A DNA stretch of 64,000 bases from Taxillus chinensis (lineage: Eukaryota; Streptophyta; Magnoliopsida; Santalales; Loranthaceae): positions 14,830,309 through 14,894,308 of the forward strand of contig CM042086.1 in assembly GCA_023512835.1 (NCBI GenBank), read 5' to 3'. The translations under genes were made by a program, and so were the position numbers. Below, piece by piece: positions 11,609 through 23,514 of the stretch. The first letter of the stretch is position 1, and the number at the start of each line of letters is the position of its first letter. Under the pieces are notes generated by a model. That model saw only the letters and a program-made list of their open reading frames with translations, was not told the origin of the DNA and ran no database searches.

Positions 11609-14280
11609 GTTAGCTAGCCCTAAATGATGATCCAATCCAAACAATCTTCGTGCTTTGAGATAACGACATCAGTAGAATACAAATCTATAAATATGATGAT
11701 CGAGGACGAAATGGTCAAAAAAACGGATCTGTCGACGTCACACTCGGCATGAGGTGGGGTTAGGAGCCGCCGACAGGGTTTGCCTAGCTAGTTTTAGTGG
11801 TAATTTAATGACCTCAGTTCAAACTTTATGCTTTTTTTTTTACAAGTTTAAAATTTTCATAACTCATGACAAGCAGGTGGTTTTAACTTATAAGTCTGTT
11901 TTATATTTAGCAAAATTTTGTTATACCATTAAAATTATTATAAAATATAAGATTTATAATCATTTCTATATATAAGTCATATTACGTTTTATTATCTAAA
12001 CACTTTTTTATACTTATTATAAAAAAATCATAATTTTCTTACTTTTAAGTCATAAACAACTTATAAATTTTTTATTTCGTAAATCTAACCAAATGAGTCT
12101 CAAAGGCTCAGGTATCATGTACCCAAGCGGATGATGGCATTTGGTCCCAAGTGCACGACCAAGTCATTAGTTAACAATTCGGTAATGTTGGGTTTGGTCA
12201 AACAAACGGGATAGAATAGTATATTACCTACAACGATATTATAATATATTACAAAATTTTTGTAATAATTAACTAATATAATGTTATTCGATATGAATCT
12301 GTATTGGATCTGACTAATGACTATGGTGTTGGCCACGACCACGGCGCAAGATATATTTATTTATTCAAAAATAATTATTTTTACATCTCTTGGAAGCTAA
12401 TGATCTAGTGATCCATTGGTGGTTGAGAACATGTGGTCTGCGCGTTGTGTGTCCGATAATTTTAAAAAACAAGTAACGAATACTTATATTATTTATTTTT
12501 AAAAATAATTATTAAATTAAATATTCATTATGCATGTAAAATTTACACAATATAAATTTACCTAAAACTTAAAAGATAAGTAAATAAATATTTATAAGTT
12601 ATTTATTTTAGGTAAATATGTATAGAAATCAAACATAAAATTACTATAAAATTTTACATATATATCATAATATATAAATATTTAATTTAACAATCGATTT
12701 ATAAAATGTCGAGTATGAAAATACAAAAAAAAAATACAAGGATAAATTTAATATCCGTATCAAACTAAAGTCTGTTTGTAAAAAAGATTACCCCGGAATG
12801 ACTTGATTAGTCCTCTCTCCTCAATTTGGCTCAAAACTAAAGCCTGTTTGCAGATCCACCTTAGGAGGGAAAAAAACAGTACTCTTGGCAAAGGGAGATA
12901 AATCATCTATTATTGTGTAATTTATTTGAGAATGTAACGAATGTCGTCACTATCTGCAAAATTAGAATGCATTGTATATGTATATAACCACCATTTGGAA
13001 AGTGCAAGATACTTGTCATCATTAAATAATTATTTGTACAGGAGAACCTAATAATTTCATTAGTTGGGAGGTTCAAAATATGTGGGTATCGTTAATCACA
13101 ACAAGAATCATATCTTTATAAATAGATGTTTATATATCCAACTTTTTATTTAAAAAAAATGCTGCCAAACGGGTGTATAAATCATGCATTAATAAATAAT
13201 TTTTGAGAGGTAGATGAAATAAAATGTATAAATAGAAAAAGAATTTCATACCGTAAATAAAATTACATCAACACCGCAACGAGGCTTCAGACTAGTTAAC
13301 TCAAATGCATATTTTGTTGGGCTTGTGAGTTTGACAGGAGTGGGACTAATAACTATGTCTCATAATGGCCCAATCTATAAGCCTTTATTCCATCCAAATA
13401 AATAATTAGCCACTTGTAACATTATTTACTCTCAATATAAAACTCACAATTCACATGTGGGCCTCCACCCTAACTCATCTGTTGGTTAAGGAGCCGTGAT
13501 AAAAATGAAAAATTAAATTTTATTAAAATAGAATGTCCAATTAAATTTTAACTAAATAATTAATAGACCACTATAAATACCCTTACAGCTTCTGGAATTT
13601 TAAAAAGTTTTATGGGTCGGGCTTGTGTGGTTTATTTGTCATGTTTGTCAAATTTCATAAATTAATCCTTGTAATTTTCTTATTTTTGTGCCTTTTAAAA
13701 ATTTAGTTACCTTCTATGAATATAGATAATTTTTTATATTTATAATTACCAAATAAGTAAAGAGATGAAGTGGACATGTGAGCTATGAATATATCTGACT
13801 TTTTCGATACAAGCCGTTAAGTCCTACAAGCTATTATACATTGGAAAAGCAAAGGAACGTGATGGTTAATTCATACCAGCCAACCTAGAGTTTTTTATAA
13901 CTCAATTGTATTATCTTTATATTTTTGTGTTGGGAAAACAACTTTTACGACATTTTGATCCATAACATGATTGTTTTGTTTGATGCTTGCTTTTTAGAGA
14001 AATTTCAGATGTGTGACGTTTTTCAAGGTGCTATCTTAAGATTGCATTTTCAATTTTATTTGTCCAAAAAATTATTTTCTTAGTGTAATTGTATTTAATA
14101 TTTAAAAACATTTGAATGAATTGTGCAAAATTGTATTCTTGAGGATTGGAGGATTTATGTGTTTTCAGTGATTTTTTTTATACTTAAATATTCAAAACTT
14201 TCTGCATCACTTCTGTGATGATTGTTTTAATATGTTTTTATTTTCTCGTATTTTATACTTGTCTATCTTCAACTCCTTTA
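11604..14280. other. AT-rich spacer
   Basis: No supported gene, RNA or complete transposon was seen. Confidence 0.55.
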
Positions 14281-14909
14281 TTGTTGTTCCAACCCGACAT
14301 GGATTTGGGTGGAGGCTCCCAATGAAATATCGTCAATCGTAACACTCTTGTTGCTATCGATCGAGAAGTCACCATCATAGCCGCAGCCGTCGACATAAAA
14401 ACAGGGAGCCGTTATCTCCTCTAGAGTGGAAGGCTCTCTTCAACGACATTCAATTCGATAGAGGCTACTACAAGCAGTGAACCCCATTTACCTCTACAAT
14501 GGCCTCTCCCTTTTTGGCCTCCCCCCCATCTATTGTCCTTTACTGGGACTTTTCCATCAACGCCGAACTCCACATCCTTGTCTTCCTCAAACAATTTTTT
14601 GAGGCAAACTCAAAGGCCAAATAACAAATCCTAGATTGTGTCATTGACGTCGTGCAAACCCTAATGCAAGCCATGGTCAATGGTGTCAATGGTTACCACA
14701 TCATTGTGTGTAGGCCATCTAACATCTCTATGCTCAATGCTTCTTTCCCCCCTCATGCCCTTCGATGTTCCTCTGTGCCTAATCACTAATGGCAATGATG
14801 GCCATAGAGGCAGCGGTGGCAAAAGACTCGACAAAGAGATTTTCAATTCTAGCAATAAGATATTGAGAAGGGTGATCTCGTTCTTATTTGAGTCTCCCCA
14901 ATTCTTGAA
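14281..14909. other. Unclassified segment of near-coding composition
   Basis: This stretch is clearly less AT-rich than its flanks and has short open segments on both strands (for example plus 14680-14952 and minus 14661-15032), each running into the MITE at 14.92 kb or interrupted by stops. It could be a decayed gene fragment or transposon interior. I could not assign it to a family. Confidence 0.3.
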
Positions 14910-15428
14910 TCCACGTGTGTGGGGGTGTAAAACGAACCGGTACGGTCTGTGACGGAGTGGGCCTAAATCGGCTAGCCCGTTTAGGGCCGCACTTTTAATG
15001 GAACAGAATTTTTCGGTCAGCTCGATTCGCATGCGGACGCGGACTAATCCACGGACCGGTTCATATTTATTTATTTATTAAAAACTTATTATAAGTTAAT
15101 TTTGTTAAAAATAATCTAAAATTTTTATTTTAAAATTATATTTAATAGTTTATATTTCTAAATATTAATTTTAAAATTAATAGGTTTAGGCTTCAGGTAC
15201 TAATATAATAAGTTGAATATATAATAATTTTTTAAAAAATAAAAAAGCCAGCCTGTGGATCGGTCCGTCGCATGGATTTAGTCGCATTGCCCGGGCCTAA
15301 ACGGATTAGTCCGTTTAGGCCCGCGATTAAAATGAACCGGAATTTATGTGGTTTAGTCTGCTCTGGTCCACACGGACCACATGCTGATTCGCGAACCGAC
15401 AATCTATTTTACACCCCTATCCACATGT
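14910..15428. mobile_element. hAT-like MITE with imperfect 9-bp target duplication
   Basis: The left end GTGGGGGTGTAAAAC (from 14919) and right end TTTTACACCCCTA (to 15419) are inverted repeats of the type GGGGTGTAAAA. They are flanked by TCCACGTGT (14910-14918) and TCCACATGT (15420-15428), which match at 8 of 9 positions. Inside the arms are GC-rich subterminal blocks with repeated GGCCTAAA / CCGTTTAGG and ACGGACC motifs in both orientations around an AT-rich core. Length is about 500 bp and there is no transposase, so it is non-autonomous. An 8-9 bp duplication fits the hAT superfamily. Confidence 0.7.
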
Positions 15429-16734
15429 AATAGAGTTATTTTCTATGATTTTTCCAATGCCAATGGCTTTGCACTTGCAGGCTTCGTAGCTCGAAGTTCA
15501 ATTCTTAGTCCTGTTTTACACGTTTGATCCATTGCATTAGTTGTTGTGTTTTGTTAATTTGATGTTAGACGAAGAGGTAGAGACAAATATGTTATTACCT
15601 ACTTAGCTTTATGGAGTTGGCAAAAAAAAAAAAAGAAATGAAAATTATCACCAAACAAAAAAATGTATTGAATCCAGGTAAAACAATATTTCGATCCCAA
15701 AAAATTAAAAATAGCTATTGAAAACATAAAATGAAATATACTACACCAAACATGCCCTAATGTAAAGAATAACTCAAATGCTATGGTAAAACTAATATTT
15801 TATCTTTATTTAAAGAAAAAAACTCAGCTCTAATTTTTTTTCCCGGTGTCCATGGCAATCCTTCATTTTTTAAATGTTGTACACTTTTTTTTAGTAAAAA
15901 ATTTATTTTTTTTCCCAGCTAGTTATTGAAGCTAGTAGAATTTTTCGTAGAAAGTAATATTTTGTTTAATAATTTTTCCCGGATGTCTAATATTTTGTTT
16001 TATTTAAAAACAAAAATAGATAGTTGTAATTTCAAAATAAATATATAGAAAAACTCAAACAAAGATGACCTTAGTACTTATGATGTTTAGATAAAATTTG
16101 CATAAATGGGGTACATTTACTAATAAGTTACAAATAAATTTAGAATTATAATGCCAGATTATGGATTTTTTCCCTTTTAAGTAATGAATGAAATATGTTA
16201 TACATGAATGAAGAGACTATTAAATAATATAAAAACATATTGATAAAAATATATGGTTGCATTATGCACTAACTAGAAATGTATATATTATAATAGTATG
16301 ATAACTAATATTAGTTTGCAACATAATAGAAATATAAGGTGATTGTAATACAAGCTCAAGGTAATAATGCTAATTAGAATTGCAAATTAAGATAGACAAT
16401 AAGATAGGAAAAAATAGAGAAATATAAGATAAATACGTTGGCAAGTTGCAACAAGTTACATAAAGAAAGAAACAAAAATAAAGGTGATGGTATCATGTTT
16501 AAATGGTGAGAGAAATAACAATTAATCTCAATATATTAGGTATAAAGTCATTTGGAAATACTTTAATAGTGCATTTTTTTGTTTTTATTTTTTGGAGATT
16601 TGGGCATGCAATGATTTATCTCAATCACATTTCTCAATAGCAATATTGGAAGTTCTCTATCTATTTCCTCTTTTGTCTCACAGGGTTTGTTTGGGGGGTT
16701 GGCTTAGTGACTTCACAACGGAGCTCGAGACTTA
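15429..16734. other. AT-rich spacer
   Basis: Nothing recognised. Confidence 0.55.
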
Positions 16735-17358
16735 GGGCTCGTTTGGTATGCGGGAATGAAATTGGAGGGAATGGAATCATTAAAATAATAAAATTGACAT
16801 GGAAAGAAATGAATTTTTTTTATTACCTTTCCCGCGCTTGGTATGCAAAAATAAGTAAGATAACATACTAATGCAATTACGAAAATATCCTTGATTAAAA
16901 TTTATTAAAGAATTTTTTATTAAAAAAAGGGGAGGGGTTACGACTTCTGCGATTTTTGCATCGGGGGATGGGGTTACGAGGGAGAGGTGCGACTGGGGAG
17001 GGGGGTTGCAGGTGCGAGTGGTGGCGTTGAGGAGGGTGGAAGGGGGAGAAGGGCTGGGTGGCGGTAGCAGATCGGGCAAGGGAGGGGGTTGCAGCGACGA
17101 GGAAGGGGGGGGGGGAGGGATGGGAAGAAATAGAGAAAGAAAAGGGAGAAATTAGCAGAAAAATAAATAAATAAGTATAAAAAAAGAAAAAATGATTTCA
17201 TTATACAAGGTAACCTTTAGGGGGTGGAGGGAATCAATTTTCATTTATGTGAGGGTATAAGATTCCCACGAGAATTTTATTACCTTTTTTTATTTTCATA
17301 CCAAACGCAGGAAAGGAATGCAATCCGATTTTTTTCCCGCGTACCAAACATGCCATTA
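16735..17358. mobile_element. MITE with TTA target duplication and G-rich core
   Basis: The left terminus GGGCTCGTTTGGTATGCGGG and right terminus CCCGCGTACCAAACATGCC are imperfect inverted repeats. TTA precedes the left end (16732-16734) and follows the right end (17356-17358), the 3-bp duplication typical of PIF/Harbinger (Tourist-like) elements. The core (16928-17120) is strongly G-rich on the plus strand, including a run of 11 G at 17105-17115, while the arms are AT-rich. Open frames on the minus strand in the core are low-complexity (proline/serine-rich) and are not considered genes. Confidence 0.65.
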
Positions 17359-17378
17359 ATTTAAGTCACAAACAGAAT

Positions 17379-18098
17379 AAAAGGCCAGTTTGATAATGCT
17401 TTTAAAAGACCGCTTCGCTTATTTTATAAGCAAAAGCAAAAAAAAGTATTTGGTAAAATTAAAATAAGTACTTATAAAAAAAGTTTCCCTTTTTTTTTTT
17501 GCCCAAAAGTAGAAGCAATCCAAAAGTTGCTTTTAGAATCGCTTTTTTAAGAAGCGTTTTTTAAAAATTAAAATGACAATATTATCCTCTCTCTTCATCT
17601 TCATCTTGCGTCAACGAGGGATGCGTGCACAAGAGGCCGACGGGTCGGGGCAACGTCGGGGATGGGCGGCGTCGTCGGAAGCGGCGTCGGGGGGTGGGCG
17701 GGCGGCGTTAGAGATGGGGGGAGGGAGTGGGCGGCGTCTGGGATGGGAGAGGGGGCGAGGGGGTGTGTGTGCGGTGGGATGGGGATGGGGGTGGGGTTGG
17801 CAAAGGGAGGGTGCGGCGGGATGGGTGAGGAGGGGTGCGATGGGATGGGGAGCGGAGGGATTAGGTTTTTTTAAAAAATTATAATATAATTAACAAGGAT
17901 ATTTATGTCTTTTACGTTTTCACAGCACTTTTGTTTTTAATTTACTAAACACATATTACCTACTTTTAAAATTTAAAGCACTTTTAAAATTATATTTTAC
18001 CAAACACTCACCTGCTTATTTTTACAAGAACTTATTTTTCCAAAGATAGCTAAAAGCAACTTCTTCTAAAAGTACAAAGATTACCAAACTAAGTCAAA
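17379..18098. mobile_element. Second MITE-like element with G-rich core
   Basis: The left end GGCCAGTTTGATAATGCTTT and right end AGATTACCAAACTAAGTC are imperfect inverted repeats, followed inward on both sides by AT-rich arms with repeated AAAAGCACTTTT / AAGTACTTAT motifs. The core at about 17600-17865 is almost entirely G-rich on the plus strand. It sits 20 bp from the element at 16735. The low-complexity Gly/Arg/Trp frames in the core (17573-17884) are composition artefacts. Exact ends and target duplication are uncertain. Confidence 0.55.
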
Positions 18099-19188
18099 GA
18101 GTGAGAAGATTTTGAGTGAAATATAAAGTAAGTTATAGTAAAAAAGTTTTACTTTTTAAAACTCATACTTGAAAATTATTATATTAATTTGTAATAATTC
18201 TTAGCCATAAAATTATTATCTCACACCCCAGCATACTCCCTCGTATCACCTACAAATTGTAACCAGAAAATTAATGATGAAAATTATTAAATTGTAATAA
18301 TTTTACCACATACATACGTGTTTTGTTCATATCACCTTCTTGTTATATTTTAAAACTATTTATTTTCATAATTATATATTCATTTCTGTAAGATTACATA
18401 TTTAAAATTTAATTTGTCATATTTACAAAATGACTTCAATATTAATCATAAATTTTCATGTATTTTTTTTATATAGTTTAAACTCACAATTCATATTTTC
18501 ATCATTTTAATTCACAGTATAATTTTAATGTTGAATAAACAATCAAGATTAAAGTAAAACTTAAATACACGACTAAAAGACAAAAAACATTAAATTCAGT
18601 ATTCTATGTTAGAATTTTAGAAGTAACTTGGTATTTAATATTAAATTTATTACTATATTCGAAATTATAAATTATAAGAATGTACGAGGTTTTGAATGAA
18701 ATGCTGATATGAAAACATAACAGGTCCATCCAAACAACATAATTTTAGTAAGTGATTATAATTTTAAATAAACAGTATGCTCCATGGTAGATTTGTTATT
18801 CCCCGACTAAATAAAAAGAAAATACTTGTTGTGAAATAACTAAACGGATATTGGGTGACGTGAAGTGGGGATATAACATTATTAACTTGATCGGATTTGA
18901 TAGTCGATTCAATTTTAAAGCCTTCCATTACAAAATTAATTAGAAATAACAAGTGAGGTGATTTTAAGATCCAATTATCAATTAATAGTAAAATTAAATA
19001 ATTACCAAAGTATTAAACATTAATCCTCCGCATCGATATCTCAAATAACGTTGGGGGTATCACTAATCTGAGTGGGGAATATGCGTTATTGCATTATGAC
19101 TTATGATCCCTATATTTATCATATACCATCCACGTTAGTTTAAAAAAAAAAGAGAATTATTATAATATAGATAAAAGTTAGACTGCAA

Positions 19189-19192
<4 letters not shown>
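18099..19192. other. AT-rich spacer
   Basis: Nothing recognised. Confidence 0.55.
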
Positions 19193-19257
<65 letters not shown>

Positions 19258-19276
19258 ATATATATATATATATAAG
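19193..19276. repeat. (TC)n followed by (TA)n compound microsatellite
   Basis: About 32 TC units (19193-19256) run directly into a TA tract (to about 19276). On the minus strand this reads as an Arg-Glu repeat in an open frame, which is not a gene. Confidence 0.95.
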
Positions 19277-20598
19277 ATATTAAAAATATTTTTATAGTAC
19301 ATTTTCATATTTGAAAATTCAATATAAATCATTTAAAGTTTTGTTGCTTTTCTCGTTTATTTATATAGTTAAATAAAAAAATAGCTTGTAAATAGAAGAA
19401 AAAAATAATAAATATACAATTTAACTATATTTATAAATACAAACATACATTCGAATCTTTTTCATATTAATTGTATTTCTAAAGTATTCATTTATGATAA
19501 TTGAGTTTAGTGCCTATTTGATTTCGTCCTAAACCATGATTTTGTACAATAATATTTGGTTTTTAATAAATTTGTTGATGTAACATGTTTGATTTATAAT
19601 GTTAAGAAACAAAATTTTGAATTTCTAAACCCTGTTTTTTCAAATGATAAGAAAACAGAAATTGATTACTTCAAAAATAATATAACGTACACCCTTATAT
19701 AAATTGAATTTTACATAGCATTGTTTTGAGAATAAATCATAATTTTATAAAATTTAATTTCAAGCTATATTATCATTTTTATATCAAACATACAACTCAT
19801 TTTAATATTTTGTTTAGAAAAAGTATACGTACAAATATCTCGCTGTATAATTATGAAATTATAATTGATGTGAATGATTATAGTTTGTTTTTCATTTTTA
19901 TTGATATTTTGACATGTTGTCATGCAACTATAATTATGTAGCTTTACTTTTTTTAAATGGCAATGCTACATACAACCTTGATTGAGTAATTTTTAGGTAA
20001 CCGTGACGACGTGATAGCCTACCAAATCAAGGAAAAGAAAAAAAAAGAAAGAAAGATCATAGTCATCTAATCGGTCACGATCCGGTTACACAAATATTTT
20101 TTCTTTTTCAAATACTTTTAATAAATTATATTATATAAAGGTAAGTTTTCAGTTGTTTGATTGTTAAGTGAATAGTTTATAAGTTTAATGACTATATAAA
20201 TAAGTTTTATGATTAAATTACTTTAATAGTTTATAGATTTAATTATTTCGTTGTGTAAAATTTAAGAGTCAAATTATGTATTTTACTTTAATTTTATCAT
20301 TTGAATTAAAGATATTCATTTTATATATGACAAATTGTTATTAATAATATGTTTATCATTTGTTTATACATGAATAATAAATATTAAATGCTAAATAAGA
20401 TTTTTAGAAAATTTGTTCAAAGCTGAATCCTTTATTATAATATAATTTTGATATTTGAGTGATTTCAATTTTTAGTTTTAATTGTTTGTTTGAAATTCAT
20501 GATTTTATAACTGGGTCGACCTTATCATTACACAATAAACAATGCTGCGTAATTTCAATGCTCCGTGTTTTTGTCAGGAGTTATCTACGAAGAGATGG
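19277..20598. other. AT-rich spacer
   Basis: Nothing recognised. Confidence 0.55.
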
Positions 20599-20703
20599 TA
20601 CGAGGTTTTAACATATTGGTTGCAAAGCATGGCATTTGTTGGCTTGATACGAGGTTTTAACATATCCTATGCGTAGTTGAGATCATACGAGGTTTTAACA
20701 TAT
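20599..20703. repeat. Three direct copies of an 18-bp motif
   Basis: TACGAGGTTTTAACATAT occurs exactly at 20599-20616, 20648-20665 and 20686-20703, separated by 31 and 20 bp. The last two copies are each followed by (C/G)TATGCGTAGTTG, so part of the spacer is also duplicated. Confidence 0.9.
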
Positions 20704-22600
20704 CGTATGCGTAGTTGGTCATCAACATCACGAACACTGTAATATTTTTTGCAATCATTCGGTGAATAATAAATTTTCTAACCAATAAAACAAGTACTGC
20801 ATAATAGCTAGCTCAAAACAAATTAAAACAATTTTTTTATTATTATTAAAAAGACAAAAGTGGTTTAATTAATGTGAATGATAATTTGAGTTATTTTATT
20901 ATCAATTTGGTATGACTGATATTTTAAATTCGATATAATTAGTTTTGAACTATACTGCTGACTTAATCATTTATTTAGCCTATTTAGCTAAAAATATCAA
21001 TTGATTGTATAATATATCTAGTTTAATATATTGAATATCACATATTCAAATCCAAAACAATTTCATTTGATTTTTATTCCTCTTTTACCTGGCATGTTTG
21101 TCATATCATACAGAGTATTTAGGGCATCTTCAATAGTTATTCAAATTCGTTCATTATCTCTATTTAATAAAAAATATATATAAGATTTGACTCGAGTCCA
21201 CTTTCACGTTCACCTTTTATCTTCTTCACATATTTTTATAATATGCAGTAATTCAAAAAGCTCAGGTTCACTTTGTGAATATTAAAAAAACAACTTTCTA
21301 TCATCTCACAATCCTTCTGTTAGGGACTTACAACGATATGTAATCCTGGCTTTCTTGTGTGACAATGTGCGGCTAACCACAAAGAGATAAGGTTCACTCC
21401 AAATCGGAGCAAAAAATATTATATGTTGGATCAATGTGATAGGGAATCATTATTCATTTGATTGAATTGTCAACTTGCACAAACCAATATGTGTGCGTTT
21501 GCAATGTTGTCAACTTTATGTTGATTTTTTTTCAATGATATTTGATTATTTTGGGTGAATATGATAATTATCACTAGACTCATGAGCAATGTACTTTCTT
21601 CATAATTTCTCGAATTGGTGATATATTTTTCTAACAATGTCAATACGTATAATTAATAAATTTAAGTTGGATTATGAGACTCTTTTTGAATATACTTATT
21701 TTAAGTTTTAGCTTAAGACTATCGTCGACACTATTTTTCGAATTATATTGACATGCGGGTATTTTTTTTACATGTGAATATTTATTTTTCAAATATTTGT
21801 ACCCAAATATTAATATTCAAATATTTTTTAAAATATTTTTTTATTTCCCTATTTTCTACCAATCTCTCCTTTTCAAACCAATCAACATATGGAACATTCG
21901 TATAGGGAAGTGGCAGTGGCAGGAGGAGGCAAACGAAGCAGTGGCGGTAGTAGAGTGAGAAGGCTACGATGGCAGAGATTTGTGACAAATGGAGATTGAA
22001 AGGAGGATGTTGGTGTTGTCCGATTTCCTATGAGACTTGCGACAAATGATTTCTTTAGATTTGTAGTATAAGGTACACAGAGGACTTTAGTAGTGACATT
22101 ATATATCCGTGACATTGAGCCTCTGCTTGGTAAGCTATATAAAAAGAGTAGATTTAAGAAGGGTGAAAAAAAGATAGAAAATGAGAATGATTGGTTGATA
22201 TAGAAAATGAGGGAAAAAGTATTTTACCAAGTATAATATTGAAATTCGTTATAATTATTATTTTGTTATCAAGCCAAAAAGTAATATCTAAGTGTCACTG
22301 TATATTTTCAGCTTAAAATCACATCAGTTTCCTATAAAAATTATACATAATTTTAAATTTTTTACACCAACAAAAAAGTTGCAATTTTGTCATACTTTTT
22401 TTTTTGCGTCAGCTAAGTAGGGAGGGAGTGAAAAAAAAAAAAACTAAAAAAAAATATAAATAATAAATAGTGACTTCAGATAATTATAAAATAAAAATAA
22501 ATAAATAATGTATTAAAACTATTTTTTTCTTTATAAATAATTGAGACCGGACGCTTTTCCCAACCTAAAAAGTAGGGAGGTTAAAAAACGGATTATGAAA
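20704..22600. other. AT-rich spacer upstream of the ARF gene
   Basis: No gene recognised. A MITE-like phrase (GGGCATCTTCAATAG, near 21122) is present without a visible partner terminus. Confidence 0.5.
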
Positions 22601-23514
22601 TAGTTTACGGAAGAAGAGAAAAGGATGGGAGAAAGGGCAAAAAAGGACGAAAGCAGTAATTTCGTGGGTGTCAATGGTATTATGGGAAATGATGTGACGG
22701 TCGAAAGGCGATCATATTCCCCATTACAAGCAATCGTTTTTTGGTCGTGCCCTGTCACCAGATGGCGATCGAAGGTGGAGGGGCCACGCCACGCCAGTGC
22801 CAAAACTGGAGAACGTTGTTAACCATGGTTAGCCGCGAGCGACTAAGCTAGAGTAAGTAAGCCTTCCCGACTTAACCAGACCCATCACAGGGTGATAGTG
22901 GAGAGTCGTAGTGGCAGTGGTGGTGGGCATCGGTCACTGCCCGCGTTGTTTTCTCGAGAAAGCGAAAAAGGAGAGAAAATTTCAGAGTTTTAGAGAGAGA
23001 AAATCGAGAGACAGAGATAGAGAGAGAGAGGGGCGTAGGGTGGGGGTGGGAAGGGATAGGGGCAGAGCAGGGTCTGCTTGCTGCATTTGGTCTTCTCAAA
23101 GCCACTCTCGATCACCGGTCCCTCTCCGTCCCCTTTTTCATCAAAAGCTGATTCCCACCTCCCCTTTCTTCTCTACTTTTCCGGCGACGAAGAAAATATC
23201 CGGCAGCTCCAGTGTGCCTGCTCCCTCTCCCTTCCCCCCCTCCCTTCCAAAATCCCAGACCCTCGGTTAAAAGATTTGGGGCAAAATACTCAATTCCACT
23301 GCACCAACTCAACTCGTCCCAGCTTAAATCTTCCATCTCCATTACGCGCTCTATCTCTCCCCGTCTCCATCCGTGTATTCGTGCGCTTCCTCGACTTCGA
23401 TTCTCGAACCGAAGCTTTTCGCTGTTGCCTATTTGAAGGGAGCTGCAAAACCCAATTCGCGCCGGGGAGATGGAGTCGTGAAGTGTCCCGGCGAGCCGTA
23501 TCGGAACTGGTTCG
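22601..23514 (+). promoter_or_regulatory. Proximal promoter and 5' leader region of the ARF gene
   Basis: Composition changes from AT-rich to mixed, with a GA-rich block (about 22965-23035) and then a pyrimidine-rich block (about 23130-23360), a pattern common around plant transcription starts. The GA block contains GAGACA at 23008-23013, the complement of the auxin response element core TGTCTC, but a 6-bp match has little weight alone. The transcription start cannot be placed from sequence. Overlapping open frames here on both strands (including a 151-codon minus-strand one) are treated as accidental. Confidence 0.4.
23470..23481 (+). promoter_or_regulatory. Minimal upstream ORF in the ARF leader
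   Basis: An ATG with G at +4 followed by GAG TCG TGA encodes only three residues and ends 33 bp before the main ATG. Short uORFs in ARF leaders are known in plants to lower translation; whether this one is transcribed is inferred. Confidence 0.4.

Noticed and set aside
17573..17884. Gly/Arg/Trp-rich open frame of 103 codons
   Set aside because: It follows directly from the G-rich core of the MITE-like element and reads open in several frames.
19135..19332. Minus-strand frame with a long Arg-Glu repeat
   Set aside because: Pure product of the CT microsatellite.
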